From positions 1 to 5,865 of the forward strand of contig CAMFET010000061.1 of the NCBI GenBank assembly GCA_945949475.1: a DNA stretch of 5,865 nt, written 5' to 3'. The DNA comes from an uncultured Phascolarctobacterium sp. (GTDB lineage Bacteria; Bacillota; Negativicutes; Acidaminococcales; Acidaminococcaceae). This document shows positions 5,381 through 5,865 of this stretch, piece by piece. Within the stretch, counting starts at the first letter, position 1, and each line of letters begins with the position of its first letter. Made by a program: the position numbers and the translations under genes. Below the pieces are notes generated by a model. That model made no database searches. It was not told the origin of the DNA and worked only from the letters and a program-made list of their open reading frames with translations.

Positions 5381-5865
5381 GCTTCTTCCTCCACTAGGCC
5401 GCCCACACTCTTATAATCCTCCCAGAATGTAGGATAGGATTTGGCAACGCTTTCAGCTCCAGTTAATATAATGGGCTCAGCGCATTTTTGAGCCGCGATA
5501 GCAAGGCTCATAGCGATGCGATGGTCGTTCCACGCATCAACCTGTACGCCACCCTTGAGCCCTTCGGGCTTGCCGATAATCGTTAAGCCCTCGGGCTCTT
5601 CCGTAATAGTAGCGCCCATTTTATTGAGCTCGCTGGTCATAGCCGCTAAGCGGTCGCATTCCTTGATGCGCAAACGACCAGCGTTAATAATCTTCGTTGT
5701 GCCCTCGCTAACAGCTGCCAAAACTGTGAGCACGGGGATAATATCGGGGCAGTTGGCTGCGTCAATCAGTGTAGCCTTGGTGGCACCACCGTTAACAGTC
5801 ACACTGTTTTCGGTCTGGCTGATGGCTGCGCCCATGCGCTCCATGATATCTACCACAGCCTGGTC
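5377..5865 (-). CDS. aroA: 3-Phosphoshikimate 1-carboxyvinyltransferase (EPSP synthase), C-terminal part, 5' end outside window
   Basis: The frame is open to the window edge, giving the last 162 residues of an enzyme that is usually about 430 aa. It transfers enolpyruvate from PEP to shikimate 3-phosphate and is the target of glyphosate. In fragment numbering, NCPDIIP (38-44) holds the catalytic Asp41, LRIKECDRL (65-73) the Glu69/Arg72 pair and NDHRIAM (113-119) the PEP-binding Arg116; the end carries KSYPTFWEDY. No internal start is needed; the true start lies beyond 5865. It is the most upstream gene seen of the aromatic operon and is coupled to aroC by an ATGA overlap. Glyphosate sensitivity class cannot be judged without the N-terminal half. 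Confidence 0.96.
   Translation of the reverse strand, partial: DQAVVDIMERMGAAISQTENSVTVNGGATKATLIDAANCPDIIPVLTVLAAVSEGTTKIINAGRLRIKECDRLAAMTSELNKMGATITEEPEGLTIIGKPEGLKGGVQVDAWNDHRIAMSLAIAAQKCAEPIILTGAESVAKSYPTFWEDYKSVGGLVEEEA

Noticed and set aside
1..5865. CRISPR arrays, insertion sequences, tRNA or rRNA genes, phage or defence genes.
   Set aside because: None was seen: no direct repeat arrays, no transposase or terminal repeats, no tRNA-like cloverleaf. The region is ordinary biosynthetic and transport gene content.

Overview
The window reads as a chromosomal segment of a Bacillota bacterium of moderate GC content. The best lineage guess is Negativicutes or a related clostridial group. That rests on the order aroA-aroC-pheA-aroE-aroK-aroQ, on a type II dehydroquinase paired with a fused chorismate mutase/prephenate dehydratase, and on a lysine-exporter-like transporter split into two genes. 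Lineage is inference only; no rRNA or marker gene is present. All recognisable genes lie on the minus strand, so reading order runs from high to low coordinates.

Right and centre (5865 to 1383): a tightly packed aromatic amino acid operon. It holds the C-terminal part of aroA (EPSP synthase, cut by the window edge), aroC (chorismate synthase), pheA (chorismate mutase-prephenate dehydratase-ACT), aroE (shikimate dehydrogenase), aroK (shikimate kinase) and aroQ (type II 3-dehydroquinate dehydratase). Together they cover dehydroquinate to chorismate and onward to phenylpyruvate. DAHP synthase, dehydroquinate synthase and prephenate dehydrogenase are not in the window. Junctions are ATGA overlaps or gaps of 1-23 nt, and each gene has its own Shine-Dalgarno sequence, so co-transcription and translational coupling are expected.

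Middle left (1382 to 1200): a 183-bp gap with a 12-nt perfect palindrome, a probable weak intrinsic terminator for the aro operon, and a sigma-A-type promoter reading into the next unit.

Left (1199 to 255): two consecutive membrane-protein genes that together correspond to one LysO (YbjE/DUF340) lysine exporter. One encodes the N-terminal third (97 aa) and the other the C-terminal two thirds (198 aa).

Far left (254 to 1): an AT-rich 203-bp intergenic region with a perfect TTGACA box, a 17-bp spacer, TAAACT, and immediately downstream a 30-bp inverted repeat whose core matches the DtxR/IdeR iron-box layout (TTAGG-N4-CCTAA). After it the first 17 codons of a probable FeoA-family gene begin and run off the window. 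This suggests an iron-regulated ferrous iron uptake operon.

I do not see a wholly new system. The most notable items are the iron-box-like operator/hairpin at the putative feoA promoter and the split LysO.
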